DNA of 64,000 nucleotides from G963663315 sp965214205 (lineage in GTDB: Bacteria > Pseudomonadota > Gammaproteobacteria > Arenicellales > Poriferihabitantaceae): positions 1,426,001 through 1,490,000 of the forward strand of contig OZ243941.1 of NCBI GenBank assembly GCA_965214205.1, written 5' to 3'. The notes under the pieces were generated by a model that saw only the letters and a program-made list of their open reading frames with translations, did not search any database and had not been told where the DNA came from. Below are positions 1 through 9,460 of this stretch, piece by piece (the first letter of the stretch is position 1; every line of letters begins with the position of its first letter). Made by a program: the position numbers and the translations under genes.

Positions 1-180
1 AAGCGGGTGTGATGGGGGGTATCAAACCCATTTGCATTTTGTTGGTTTTGTGAATAAGATTCGCGCCTATTATTGAGACTCGGCCCTGGAGCCAGAATGA
101 CTATGATAGTTACAAGAGCAGGAATGGAAGAAAGTGTGAAAAAGCGCTTGACAAGGGTTATTGCGTTTTCTGACAATTTC

Positions 181-255
<75 letters not shown>

Positions 256-274
256 GAGCCAGCCAGCCGTGCCG

Positions 275-3200
275 ATGAGTACGTCTCTTTGGCGCCGGGT
301 ATGCGCCGTATTTCTCCCGCTTCGGTCTGCTCCAACCCCTGATTCATCCCAACCACCCGTCATTCCCGCACAAGCGGGAATCCACCTCACCCGCCGTCTG
401 CGGGGCCTGTTCCGCTTCCTGCTGTGCCTGCCACTGCTGCTCGCCCTTGCCGCTCCGGTTACCGCACAGGCGACGGATGATGTAGTTCAGATGAAAAATG
501 CCAAGCGGAGCATCGCCGAGTTCGGCCATCACAAAGCCAATGGCGGCGTACGAGTCATTGTGGAAATCGGCGACGGGGCCAAGCTGTCGGCGGTCGCACG
601 CACCATCAACTACACCGTCGGCGGCTCGGCGGACCGCGGTGAAGGCAAGGACTACACCATCGACGGCTGCACGTCCTCGACCTGCAGCGTGAAACTGCCT
701 GCGAACCGCCATAGTGCCGTGATCACCGTCTACGTGAACGATGATGGCCTCGATGAGGACGACGAGACCATCGTGTTCACCCTGAAAGATGGCGACGGCA
801 GCGGCTACACACTGGGTGCGCAGAAGACGAGGACGACCACGGTCACGATTCGTGACGACGACACCCGCGGCCTGACGTTCCATCGGCGCTGGGCGGACGT
901 GGCTGAAGGCGGCATAGAGGACCTCACGCTGAAGCTGTCATCGCAGCCGACCGCGGCAGTAACCGTCAACATCGCTTCCGACAACCCGGATGTCACGGTC
1001 ACCCCGACCTCGCTCACCTTCAACCCCAGCGGCGATACCAAACTCTGGAGCAAGGAGCAGAAGGTGACGATCAACGCTGCACAGGACAGTGATGCAGTGG
1101 ACGATACGGCCACCCTGACCTATACCACCTCGGGCGGGGACTACGGCGGCGCCAATGCGCTGAGCATTGAGCGACCGGTCAGCGTGGATGACGACGAAAC
1201 CAGAACCCCGACAACCAACCTGCTTCCCGTCATTGATCTGACTGGAGGAAGCCCGGTAACCGAAGGGAGCTCTACGACCTTCACACTCGAAGCCAGCAAG
1301 GCATCGGCCTCTACTATTACGGTCAATGTTGAGGTGTTAGAACCTGAGGGTCAAGACTTCATAGACGCAAGCGAGGAAGGCGTCAGAACCATCGCCCTCA
1401 ATGCCGGAGCCACCTCTACCACCTTTACCGTGCCCACGGTGAACGACAACACCGACGAGGACGACGGTTTCGTGCAGGTGTTCGTGAATGACGGCACCGG
1501 CTATGTGGCCGGCCAAGGGGCTGCGGTCACGGTCCGCGATAACGACGACACGACCCCCGCAGCGTACTTCTACTTGGTGTCCTCGGACGCGGACGAGAGC
1601 GGCGGTACGCACAATGTGCGGGTGGATATCACCCGGCCGGCGCCTTCGGGCGGCATCACACTCAATTACAGTGTCAGCGGCACGGCGACGGCCGGCAGCG
1701 GCAACGACTTCACCATCCAGGGTTCCGGCACCTTGTCGGTTACAGCTGGAGCCACCACAGCGACCATCCCGGTGGTCATCAACGACGACAGCGCAAACGA
1801 GAATGCTGAGACGGTGATCCTGACCCTCACTGGCGGTGCGGGCTACACGGTGGGCAGCCCCAGCGTCCATACCCTGACGATCGCGGACAATGACAGCACC
1901 TCGGCACAGCCCTCGGTGTCCTTCGCGGCGGGCTCTTCGAGCGCGGCCGAGAGCGCCGGCACACGCAACGTGACGGTCAACCTCTCCCCGGCGCCTTCGG
2001 GGGGTCTCACGCTCGGCTACAGTGTCAGCGGCACGGCGACGGCGGGCAGCGGCAACGACTTCACCATCCAGGGTTCCGGCACGCTGTCGGTTGCAGCTGG
2101 GGCCACCACAGCAAATATCCCGGTGGCCATCAACGACGACAGCACCCCGGAAAGCGCCGAGACGGTCATCCTGACGCTGACCGGAGGTACCGGCTACACG
2201 GTCGGCAGCCCGAGCATCCATACGCTGACCATTTCCGACAATGACGGTGGCTCGACCAACCAGCGCCCCGTCCTGGAAGAAGGGATGACCGACCAGACGG
2301 CGACGGTGGGCAGTGCCTTCAGATACGTCTTCGGGGCCAACGCGTTCATCGATAGGGACGGTGACAGCCTGACCTACACTGCAAAGCTGTTGACCAATAA
2401 CGCCGAGGGCCCCCTGCCGTCCTGGCTGACCTTGAATTCCAGCACCCGCACCTTCTCGGGCACACCGCAGTCGGGCGATACCGGCACGCTCCTGATCAGA
2501 GTGTGGGCGGATGACAGCAACGGCGGCACAGCCAGCGGCACCTTCATCATTGTGGTGAGCGCGGCGGCCAACACCGCCCCCACGGTAGCCAACCCCATCC
2601 CCAACCAGACGGCGACGGTGAGCACGGCTTTCAGCTACACCTTCAATGCCAACACGTTCTTCGATGCCGATGGCAACAGCCTGACCTATAGCGCAACAAA
2701 ATCCGATAACAGCGCCTTACCGGACTGGCTCACCTTCACTGCCGGTACCCGCGCCTTCTCCGGCACCCCGCAATCGGGCGATGTGGGCACACTATCAGTA
2801 AAAGTAACCGCCAATGATGGCAATGGCGGCAGTGTCAGTGATATCTTCGATATTGTAGTCAGCGCTCCGGCGCCGACACAGCCTTCAGTATCGTTCACAT
2901 CCGCCGCATTCAGTGTGGCTGAAAGCGCCGGTACGCATAATGTGAACGTCAACCTCTCACCCGCCGCACCGGCTGGTGGTCTCACCCTTACCTACACGGT
3001 CACCGGCACCGCGACGGCCGGCAGCGGCAACGACTTCACCATCCAGGGTTCCGGCACCCTGTCGGTTACAGCTGGAGCCACCACAGCGACCATCCCGGTG
3101 GTCATCAACGACGACAGTGCCCAGGAAAGCGCCGAGACGGTCATCCTGACCCTGACCGGAGGTACGGGTTACACGGTCGGCAGCCCGAGCATCCATACGC

Positions 3201-5392
3201 TGACCATTACCGATAATGACGATACCGCAAGAAACCCGGGTGACGGTGGTACAAACTCCGACGGTGGTACAACCCCCGGTGGCGATACAACCCCCGACGG
3301 TGGCACAACCCTCGACGGTGGTACAAACCCAAGCGCTGGTGGCAACAATAACAATAACAACGACACCCCCCCTATAGCCACGCCCCCGGTCATCCCCCCG
3401 GTATCAGTCTCCGCGCAAGCCTTGACCCTGATCGAAGGCACGATGGCTGCCTATACCCTGGTACTGGACAGCGCCCCGACGACAAGTGTCACGGTAACGA
3501 TTACGTCACAAGATAACCAGCGCATTACCGTAACGCCGACTAGCGTAGTCTTCACCCCCGATAACTGGCAAACCCCGCAAAGCGTCACCGTACGCGCCAT
3601 GGCGGATTCCTACCGGGACGCGCAAACCGTTCAACTGATTCATGCCATAACGGACAGTGATCAGAACATTGATGCCCTCACGGTAACCATACAGAAGAAA
3701 GAAATCACCGTAAGCCTGTCTTCTTCTGCACAAGTCACCGAAGGACAAACCCTGACCTTAACCCTCACTGCCGACACGCCCCCGACGGTTGATCTACCGA
3801 TTGAGGTATTGATTCGAGAAACAACAGACACCGACTATATAGAAGATACCCAGGAAGGGACAAAGCGTATTATCCTGAAGTCTGGACAAGAGCGCTCGAC
3901 CCATACCCTGTTGATACGGGATAATGACCGGGAAGATACCCGGGAAGGCCATATAACCGTACAGATACAACCCGGTAGTGGCTATCGTGTATTGCAAGGC
4001 CGTGTACAGATCAGGATTCGTGATGATGAAGCCTTGATCGCCACCACCCCCTGGCTATCCCGTATGGGACGCACGGTAGCTGAACAAGCCATAGACGGCA
4101 TTCGCAAAAGAATGGATGCCAGCCGCGCCCCCGGACTGACCGCAACCCTGGCAGGCTGGGATATGCCCATGAAGGCGCAACCAAGAGAATCCTTGGATTC
4201 GCAACTCTACATCCACCACCCGGTTTCTTATCAAAACCCGCATTCCGGTCCAACCATCAATGCCCAGGATATACGATCCAACAGTCACTTCCTGCATACC
4301 ACAGGATTGGATCTGCGCGGGGGCAATAGCGCATTCTGGGGACAACTGTCTGAAACCGACTTTGAAGGTACGCAACACTCCATCCATACCCAGGGAGAAA
4401 GCCGCACATTACAAATCGGCGCAGACTACTCTGTGAATGACTGGATGACGGGTTTTAGTCTGCTATCGAGTACCACAGAAGGCATCAGTCAAAGACAAGC
4501 CAATACAGAGCGCATGGAATCCAATGTAACGGCTCTGATGCCCTATAGCGCCAAAGATATAGGAGATACCCGGATATGGGGCGCCTTTGGCATCGGACAA
4601 GGACAAGTGAGCCGGTATCGAGAAAACATCAAAAGAAATGAATCCGATCTGGATTGGCAACTGCTGAACCTGGGCGCGAACAGTGAAATAAAAACCACAG
4701 AAAGCGCCACCGTGTCTGTCAATACCGATGCCTTATGGGTACGCACCCAATCCGATGAGAGCAGACAAGACCACATGAATCCAGCCGTCAGTCGCATACG
4801 GGCCGGACTGCAAAGTACATGGAACCGCACACTATACAACACCGAACTGAAACCCACCTTCACGATCGGCGCCAGACATGATGCCGGCGGGGCGGAGAGT
4901 GGCTTTGGATTATATGCCGGTAGTGGACTGCACTGGACTTCACCCACACTACAAATAGACATCGAAGGACAGGTTCTTCTGTCTCATCAACAAGAGATGG
5001 AAGAGAGTGGATTGTCGGCTTCACTTACCCATGATGCCAACCCGAACAGTGATCTGGGGTTCTCGCTGTCGTTATCGCAACGTCCGAGTCTCAACCTGGA
5101 CGGACTGGATAGCTGGTATACGCCAGAACCTGTCTCTCTCTCCTCCTCCTCCAACCACCGATGGGCGATTGATGCGGCGTATGGGTTGCCTGCATTCGAT
5201 GGATTATTCACCGGCAGTCCGCATATTGGCATGGGACTGGATGGCGATACTACGGATATCCAACTGGGCTGGCGCATGACGCCCCTGGCAACCAACCGGA
5301 ATCTGTCCTTGGGTATTCAGGCGACACGATTCACACAAGAACAAACCGCGCCGAAACATTGGCTCGGTGTGGAGGCGCGGGTGCGGTGGTAG
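275..5392 (+). CDS. Large Calx-beta/cadherin-like autotransporter adhesin
   Basis: Secreted or surface-displayed adhesin-like protein of about 1705 residues from ATG 275. After a long charged N-region there is a hydrophobic stretch at about residues 48-66 ending in TAQA, a likely signal peptide. Then come several Calx-beta modules (DND-ending calcium-loop motifs), two cadherin-like/He_PIG-type modules with SGTPQSGD signatures (about nt 2260-2870), another Calx-beta, a Gly/Thr/Asn-rich linker (about nt 3228-3375), further Ig-like modules and a C-terminal region from about nt 4270 that looks like an autotransporter beta-barrel ending in an aromatic residue (VRW). Start choice is uncertain: ATG 275 lies just downstream of the GCCA tract and has no clear ribosome site; TTG 161 and, after a repeat-length change, ATG 97 are alternatives. 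A dispersed palindromic repeat encodes part of the N-region. Ligand unknown. Confidence 0.85.
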   Translation: MSTSLWRRVCAVFLPLRSAPTPDSSQPPVIPAQAGIHLTRRLRGLFRFLLCLPLLLALAAPVTAQATDDVVQMKNAKRSIAEFGHHKANGGVRVIVEIGDGAKLSAVARTINYTVGGSADRGEGKDYTIDGCTSSTCSVKLPANRHSAVITVYVNDDGLDEDDETIVFTLKDGDGSGYTLGAQKTRTTTVTIRDDDTRGLTFHRRWADVAEGGIEDLTLKLSSQPTAAVTVNIASDNPDVTVTPTSLTFNPSGDTKLWSKEQKVTINAAQDSDAVDDTATLTYTTSGGDYGGANALSIERPVSVDDDETRTPTTNLLPVIDLTGGSPVTEGSSTTFTLEASKASASTITVNVEVLEPEGQDFIDASEEGVRTIALNAGATSTTFTVPTVNDNTDEDDGFVQVFVNDGTGYVAGQGAAVTVRDNDDTTPAAYFYLVSSDADESGGTHNVRVDITRPAPSGGITLNYSVSGTATAGSGNDFTIQGSGTLSVTAGATTATIPVVINDDSANENAETVILTLTGGAGYTVGSPSVHTLTIADNDSTSAQPSVSFAAGSSSAAESAGTRNVTVNLSPAPSGGLTLGYSVSGTATAGSGNDFTIQGSGTLSVAAGATTANIPVAINDDSTPESAETVILTLTGGTGYTVGSPSIHTLTISDNDGGSTNQRPVLEEGMTDQTATVGSAFRYVFGANAFIDRDGDSLTYTAKLLTNNAEGPLPSWLTLNSSTRTFSGTPQSGDTGTLLIRVWADDSNGGTASGTFIIVVSAAANTAPTVANPIPNQTATVSTAFSYTFNANTFFDADGNSLTYSATKSDNSALPDWLTFTAGTRAFSGTPQSGDVGTLSVKVTANDGNGGSVSDIFDIVVSAPAPTQPSVSFTSAAFSVAESAGTHNVNVNLSPAAPAGGLTLTYTVTGTATAGSGNDFTIQGSGTLSVTAGATTATIPVVINDDSAQESAETVILTLTGGTGYTVGSPSIHTLTITDNDDTARNPGDGGTNSDGGTTPGGDTTPDGGTTLDGGTNPSAGGNNNNNNDTPPIATPPVIPPVSVSAQALTLIEGTMAAYTLVLDSAPTTSVTVTITSQDNQRITVTPTSVVFTPDNWQTPQSVTVRAMADSYRDAQTVQLIHAITDSDQNIDALTVTIQKKEITVSLSSSAQVTEGQTLTLTLTADTPPTVDLPIEVLIRETTDTDYIEDTQEGTKRIILKSGQERSTHTLLIRDNDREDTREGHITVQIQPGSGYRVLQGRVQIRIRDDEALIATTPWLSRMGRTVAEQAIDGIRKRMDASRAPGLTATLAGWDMPMKAQPRESLDSQLYIHHPVSYQNPHSGPTINAQDIRSNSHFLHTTGLDLRGGNSAFWGQLSETDFEGTQHSIHTQGESRTLQIGADYSVNDWMTGFSLLSSTTEGISQRQANTERMESNVTALMPYSAKDIGDTRIWGAFGIGQGQVSRYRENIKRNESDLDWQLLNLGANSEIKTTESATVSVNTDALWVRTQSDESRQDHMNPAVSRIRAGLQSTWNRTLYNTELKPTFTIGARHDAGGAESGFGLYAGSGLHWTSPTLQIDIEGQVLLSHQQEMEESGLSASLTHDANPNSDLGFSLSLSQRPSLNLDGLDSWYTPEPVSLSSSSNHRWAIDAAYGLPAFDGLFTGSPHIGMGLDGDTTDIQLGWRMTPLATNRNLSLGIQATRFTQEQTAPKHWLGVEARVRW
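357..384 (+). repeat. dRS3-like ATTCCC...GGGAAT palindromic element
   Basis: The segment has the arms ATTCCCGC and GCGGGAAT with the flank CCGT before and CCA after, the pattern of the dRS3-like small repeats scattered in many beta- and gammaproteobacteria. It lies inside the coding sequence of the autotransporter, before the hydrophobic part of the signal peptide, and is translated as roughly VIPAQAGIH. Related copies occur at 5473-5500 (opposite orientation), 11978-12010 and, partially, 56184-56200. Confidence 0.75.
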
Positions 5393-5411
5393 GGTAAGAG
5401 CCTGTTCCGGC

Positions 5412-5443
5412 GGTAGCGGGAGGGTACAAGACCCTCCCCTACG
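5412..5443. repeat. GGGAGGGT/ACCCTCCC palindrome, copy 1
   Basis: Inverted repeat with arms GGGAGGGT and ACCCTCCC around a 5-nt loop ACAAG, with flanks GTAGC on the left and CCTACG on the right. It overlaps the stop codon of the leftward ferredoxin gene and follows the rightward autotransporter, so it could act as a bidirectional transcript end, although no T-run follows. A second copy at 11907-11936 has the same arms but the loop in reverse complement (CTTGT). Confidence 0.8.
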
Positions 5444-5885
5444 CATCGGTACTTGCAGATTCCGTATGGTTGTGGATTCCCGCTTCCGCGGGAAAGACGG
5501 GCAGGGGTTGGGTGGCGAATACAAACTCGTCTACCGGCTGACCGTCAATCAGGTGTTGCTGGATGATTCTTTCCAGCGCCTCCGGTGTGCATGAGTGATA
5601 CCAGACTCCTTCCGGGTAAACCACTGCAATGGGTCCGTGAGCGCAGATTTGCAGGCAGTTCGCTTTGGTTCGATAGACTCCGCCTTCTTTTACCAGACCC
5701 AGTTCCCGTAGCCGCTTTTTTAGAAAATCCCAGGATTCCAGGCTCTTGTCCCGTAACGAACACTTTGGCTTGTTTTGGTCGCAGCACAAAAATATATGAC
5801 GTTGAATCTGGGTTACCTTCAGGTCATCGACCGCTGCTGCCAGATGCTTCTGGCGGTTTTTGGCTCTGCGCGTCTGGTTACTCAT
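5439..5885 (-). CDS. Thioredoxin-like [2Fe-2S] ferredoxin
   Basis: Small (148 aa) cytoplasmic protein of the thioredoxin-fold 2Fe-2S ferredoxin family. The visible cluster ligands are an early CC..NKPKC motif (FLCCDQNKPKC) and a later NCLQICAHGP motif, followed by the conserved YPEGVWY segment and a C-terminal helix region (ERIIQQHLIDGQPV) typical of the family. It probably carries electrons to an unidentified partner. ATG 5885 is chosen over a TTG at 5912. The last 25 or so residues are encoded by a dRS3-like repeat (FPAEAGIH) and the adjoining palindrome, so the C-terminus looks extended by repeat insertion. It stands alone, convergent with the autotransporter gene and divergent from the riboswitch-bmt unit. 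Confidence 0.85.
   Translation of the reverse strand: MSNQTRRAKNRQKHLAAAVDDLKVTQIQRHIFLCCDQNKPKCSLRDKSLESWDFLKKRLRELGLVKEGGVYRTKANCLQICAHGPIAVVYPEGVWYHSCTPEALERIIQQHLIDGQPVDEFVFATQPLPVFPAEAGIHNHTESASTDA
5473..5500 (-). repeat. dRS3-like element inside ferredoxin gene
   Basis: Reverse-orientation copy of the element at 357-384, differing at a few positions. It supplies codons for the C-terminal tail of the leftward ferredoxin gene. Confidence 0.7.
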
Positions 5886-5967
5886 TGCACAATAATAACC
5901 CCTTGCACCCAACAGTACAAATGCGATATTGCAACCTGAATTGCGCTGATATATTTGTTGATTTTGA

Positions 5968-5997
5968 TTGACACGCCCTGAGGTCAGGCACTAGACT
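5968..5997 (+). promoter_or_regulatory. Candidate sigma-70 promoter for riboswitch-bmt
   Basis: A perfect TTGACA at 5968-5973 is followed after 18 nt by TAGACT at 5992-5997 (4 of 6 matches to the -10 consensus). The predicted start near 6004 lies just upstream of the first riboswitch helix, as expected. Predicted from sequence only. Confidence 0.55.
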
Positions 5998-6012
5998 TGA
6001 TCGGGTAATACA

Positions 6013-6133
6013 ACTCATCGAGACCAGCTGAGGGAAGGGCCCTTTGACGCTGGGGCAACCTTCGGAGCTAACCACTTCGAGACGGTGCCAACTCCCCGAA
6101 TATTGTCGGATCGACATTAATCTGGAGATGAGT
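6013..6133 (+). promoter_or_regulatory. SAM-I (S-box) riboswitch
   Basis: The aptamer of the S-box class is recognisable. P1 is a perfect 7-bp helix, ACTCATC (6013-6019) with GATGAGT (6127-6133). P2 pairs CCAGC (6024-6028) with GCTGG (6049-6053) and encloses the conserved GAGGGAA..GGCCC..GA core. GGCAACC (6054-6060) begins P3 and pairs toward GGTGCC at 6084-6089, followed by the conserved CAACTCC. P4 is TGTCG (6104-6108) with CGACA (6112-6116). The RNA binds S-adenosylmethionine and would reduce expression of the methionine-forming gene 118 nt downstream. No classical terminator hairpin with U-run was found between 6134 and 6251, so control may be at translation. The rest of 5886-6251 holds the promoter above and no gene. 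Confidence 0.88.
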
Positions 6134-6251
6134 GTCTACGCAACATCAGATTGCCCGGACGGAATTTGATGAAGGGCGTGACGCGATCTACAGCGGTGTT
6201 CCTCCGTGGTTTCGATGAAATATGACTTGACTCAATCATCGGAAATCCATT

Positions 6252-7310
6252 ATGCCGACCACCCTGAAAACCATGATCTCACAGCGCTCCTTCCTGTTGG
6301 CGGATGGCGCGACCGGAACCAGCCTGTTCGAAATGGGGCTGGAAACCGGAGCCTGCCCGGAACTCTGGAACGCGGACCACCCCGACCGAATCACGAAACT
6401 TCATCAGGGTTTCGTCGATGCCGGTTCCGACATCATCCTGACCAACAGTTTTGGCGGAAATCACTATCGGCTGAAACTGCATGCCAGCGAGGCGCGGGTC
6501 CGGGAACTCAATTTCAAGGCGGCGCAACTGGCGCGGTCGGTCGTTGACGCCGGGTCAAGGGATGTGCTGGTGGCTGGCTCAATCGGGCCGACCGGAGAGC
6601 TTTTTGAAAACCTGGGCGACTTGACCATGGCCGCCGCCACATCCGTGTTTACGGAGCAGGCCCAGGCGCTGGCGCAGGGAGGAGTCGATATCCTCTGGGT
6701 TGAAACCATGTCTTCCAGAGAGGAAGTGGTCGCGGCGCTGGCCGGAGCCAGTACCACGAATCTGCCTATCGTCTGTACATTAAGTTTTGATACCAATGGT
6801 AGCACGATGATGGGGTTGTCTCCGGCGGACTTCGCCGAGATGTCCCGCAGCATGACGGTTCGCCCGCACGCCTTTGGCGCGAATTGTGGCCTGGGTCCGG
6901 CTGAGACCGTGTGCGGCATCCTGAACCTTGCGAACGCCGCCAATGACGGTGATATTCTGGTCGCGAAGGGTAACTGCGGGATTCCGGAATATGTCGATGG
7001 TATGATCAGCTATGGCGGTGAACCGGAGCTGATGGCCCGGTACGCCTGCCTGGCCTATGACGCCGGCGCCCGCATCATCGGCGGTTGCTGCGGGTCCACA
7101 TTCGAACATGTCTGCGCCATGCGAGACGCGCTGGACCGGCATGTCGGCCAGACCGGGCAGTCCGCGTATCCCAGGCCGAATGCCCGTCAGGTGGCGGAGG
7201 AACTCGGTGAGATCAGCAAAGGGGGCCGGGCGATACTCGAAGGCCGGATGAACGCCGATACCATCGCGGTACAGCGTCGCCCGAGGCGCCGCCGCCGGAA
7301 GCCGACCTGA
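6252..7310 (+). CDS. bmt: Betaine-homocysteine S-methyltransferase
   Basis: Transfers a methyl group, most likely from glycine betaine, to homocysteine to give methionine. The 352-aa protein has the homocysteine S-methyltransferase fold throughout: LLADGATGT at the N-terminus, LTNSFGG, and the three zinc-binding cysteines in GANCG (Cys212) and IGGCCG (Cys279 and Cys280). KGNCGIPEY and the overall pattern match the alphaproteobacterial Bmt group rather than the MetH N-domain or MmuM. The C-terminus has an Arg-rich tail. The upstream SAM riboswitch supports a role in methionine supply. ATG 6252 has no strong ribosome site; an ATG at 6273 is a possible alternative start. Confidence 0.88.
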   Translation: MPTTLKTMISQRSFLLADGATGTSLFEMGLETGACPELWNADHPDRITKLHQGFVDAGSDIILTNSFGGNHYRLKLHASEARVRELNFKAAQLARSVVDAGSRDVLVAGSIGPTGELFENLGDLTMAAATSVFTEQAQALAQGGVDILWVETMSSREEVVAALAGASTTNLPIVCTLSFDTNGSTMMGLSPADFAEMSRSMTVRPHAFGANCGLGPAETVCGILNLANAANDGDILVAKGNCGIPEYVDGMISYGGEPELMARYACLAYDAGARIIGGCCGSTFEHVCAMRDALDRHVGQTGQSAYPRPNARQVAEELGEISKGGRAILEGRMNADTIAVQRRPRRRRRKPT

Positions 7311-7326
7311 ATCGGACCCTGCGCGG

Positions 7327-8343
7327 CTACTCGCCCTGGGCGACGGCCTGACTGCGGCCGTATGAGACGGGTGGATATTTCTCCGGATTATCCGGTCCGC
7401 GGCATGTCGGGACGCATTTCATGACGAAATCCCGGTTCGCGTTGAAGAAGAAGGGAATCGAGTATCGGGATGCCGAAGACGTGTTGTTGTTGGCGAAATG
7501 CTTGACGCTGAGGAATCGGTCATTGGTCCATTGCTTGAGCAGTTCTCCGGAGTTGACGATGAAAGCGTTGTCCAGCGCTGGCGCCCGGATCCAGCATTGC
7601 CTGCGCTCACTGAAAATAACCAGCCCCGGACTGTCCTGGGTCAGGATGGTCAGGAAGGTGGTGTCCACATGCGGCGCAATGCCGTATTCATCGCCGGACT
7701 TCAATTCCACCGGCGGATACCGGGTCATGCGCAGCCGCCAGGAAGGACCGATGAACGCGCTGTCGAACCAGTTTTTCTCTACCCCGAGCGCAGTGGCGTA
7801 GATCGGCAGCAGGTCCAGCGCCAGTTGTTCGATCCGGATCGCGTATCGTTCCACCGCCTGCCGGAACTCCGGCAGTTCGTCTTCCAGCGGCCATTGGTTG
7901 TCGTCAAAGCCGGCGCGGTGATCCCGTTTGACCAGAAACGCTTCATTCAGATTGGCCTTGTCGCGGGTCGGCAGTTTCCGGTTTTTGAACGGCATGTAGC
8001 CGACGCCTTTCAGTTTCCAGTCCGGCCGGTCCATCAACAGGGCGGTTTTGGCGGATAGAGGCAGGGCGTGAAACTCCCTGGCCGCGGAAAATATCTGGTC
8101 TGTAATCACCCTATCGACCTGATGCCCGACGATGGAGAAGAAACCGACTTCCTCACAAGCCTGTTTCAGTTCAACCGCGGTCTGTTCCAGTTCCCGGTCG
8201 CCCCTGCCGCGCAGGTACGGAGCCAGGTCAATGACCGGTATATCATCGGCTTCGGCGTCGTGGATGACACGGGTATCCCAGGAGGATGACTCGGCGCGCA
8301 GTTCCAGTTCCTTAGCCAGCGGGTCGAATTTTCCAGCGCTCAT
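7327..8343 (-). CDS. 2-oxoglutarate/Fe(II) oxygenase, IPNS-like
   Basis: Soluble non-haem iron oxygenase of 338 aa in the isopenicillin N synthase/flavonol synthase superfamily. The N-terminal DIOX_N part has IPVIDLAPYL and GFFSIVGH. The jelly-roll part carries the iron ligands in APHVDTTFLT (H and D) and the distal H of SVKHF, then the RYSIPFFF motif whose Arg and Ser bind 2-oxoglutarate. The substrate cannot be read from sequence; relatives hydroxylate or desaturate small molecules. It is convergent with bmt (16 nt apart) and lies just upstream of the leftward sohB gene, so the two may not share a message. Confidence 0.85.
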   Translation of the reverse strand: MSAGKFDPLAKELELRAESSSWDTRVIHDAEADDIPVIDLAPYLRGRGDRELEQTAVELKQACEEVGFFSIVGHQVDRVITDQIFSAAREFHALPLSAKTALLMDRPDWKLKGVGYMPFKNRKLPTRDKANLNEAFLVKRDHRAGFDDNQWPLEDELPEFRQAVERYAIRIEQLALDLLPIYATALGVEKNWFDSAFIGPSWRLRMTRYPPVELKSGDEYGIAPHVDTTFLTILTQDSPGLVIFSERRQCWIRAPALDNAFIVNSGELLKQWTNDRFLSVKHFANNNTSSASRYSIPFFFNANRDFVMKCVPTCRGPDNPEKYPPVSYGRSQAVAQGE

Positions 8344-8367
8344 GATCGTTACGGGGGAGGGTTGCCA

Positions 8368-9429
8368 TCACATTAACAGCGGCTTGTCCATATCCCGGAT
8401 TTCCCTGGAGCTTCCGTAGCCCTTGAGTGACATCAAGCCGGCCAGTTTTTCCTGCAATGTTTTTTTCCTCGAATACTCGACCAGCACCAGTTCCGATTCC
8501 ACCCGGCGTTCCATCAGGTAGTCGTCGCTGGTTTGCAACTCATCGACCAGGCCCAGCTCCTGCGCCCGGATGCCCAGCCAGTGTTCACCGGTGGCCACCC
8601 TGTCGATATCCAGACCGGGCCTTTGGCTCTTCACGAAATCCTTGAACAGTTGATGAATCTCTTCCAGGTCCTGCTGGGCCTTGACACGCCCTTTCAATGT
8701 GTTTTCCCCGAACAGGGTCAGAGTCCGCTTGTACTCGCCGGCATACAGTTGCTCGAAATCAACGTCATGTTTCTTTAAAAAACGGTGCAGGTTGGGAATC
8801 TGGGCCAGTACGCCAATAGACCCGATGATGGAAAACGGCGCCGCAATGATCTTGTTGGCGACGCAGGCCATCATGTAGCCGCCGCTCGCCGCAATCTGGT
8901 CCACCGCAATCGTCAACGGAATTCCCCGCTCCCGAATACGCTGCAACTGTGAAGCGCCCAGCCCGTATCCGTGCACCGTGCCACCGCCGCTTTCCAGTCT
9001 CACCAGAACCTCGTCGTCGGTGGTCGCGCAGGTCAGTACGGCGCTGACTTCCTGTCGCATGTTCTCGACGCTGCTGGCCTTGATATCGCCATGAAAATCA
9101 ATCACGAAAACCCGTTTTTTCGCAGGTAGAGGAGCATCACTTTTCTGAGAAGCCTTGTTCGCTTTTTTCTCGGCTTTGGCTTTCTGTTTGTTCTTTTTCC
9201 TTTCCTCTTTCTTTTTCCGCTTCACGGCGTCCGGCGAAAGCGCCGCCGCCGAAACCGCCTGCTCCATATCCTCGAATTCATGGCCGATATGGGTGATCTG
9301 CAATTGCTTGTCCGAGGACTTTTTCTGGCGCATGGCTACGGCGGCGCAGCCTGTGACCACGATCAGGATGGCCACCACAATTGTCATCGCCTTGGCGAGA
9401 AACAAACCGTATTCGATCAGGAATTCCAT
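8368..9429 (-). CDS. sohB: SohB-type inner-membrane serine peptidase (S49)
   Basis: Membrane-anchored serine peptidase of 353 aa, related to SppA and E. coli SohB, acting on the periplasmic side. One N-terminal membrane segment (about residues 8-32) is followed by a Lys-rich linker with KKKEERKKNK-like runs (about 70-100) and the S49 domain. The nucleophile is in the IAASGGYMMAC segment, and the general-base lysine is probably in EYKRTLTL. Length and layout match SohB. It lies 31 nt downstream of glnS on the same strand and may be co-transcribed. Confidence 0.9.
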   Translation of the reverse strand: MEFLIEYGLFLAKAMTIVVAILIVVTGCAAVAMRQKKSSDKQLQITHIGHEFEDMEQAVSAAALSPDAVKRKKKEERKKNKQKAKAEKKANKASQKSDAPLPAKKRVFVIDFHGDIKASSVENMRQEVSAVLTCATTDDEVLVRLESGGGTVHGYGLGASQLQRIRERGIPLTIAVDQIAASGGYMMACVANKIIAAPFSIIGSIGVLAQIPNLHRFLKKHDVDFEQLYAGEYKRTLTLFGENTLKGRVKAQQDLEEIHQLFKDFVKSQRPGLDIDRVATGEHWLGIRAQELGLVDELQTSDDYLMERRVESELVLVEYSRKKTLQEKLAGLMSLKGYGSSREIRDMDKPLLM

Positions 9430-9460
9430 AGTCAGGGTTATTCGGGGTTATTATTAAAGT

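Noticed and set aside
1337..2221. Minus-strand 294-residue frame opposite the adhesin
   Set aside because: It follows the repeated Calx-beta DNA on the other strand and has no recognisable domain.
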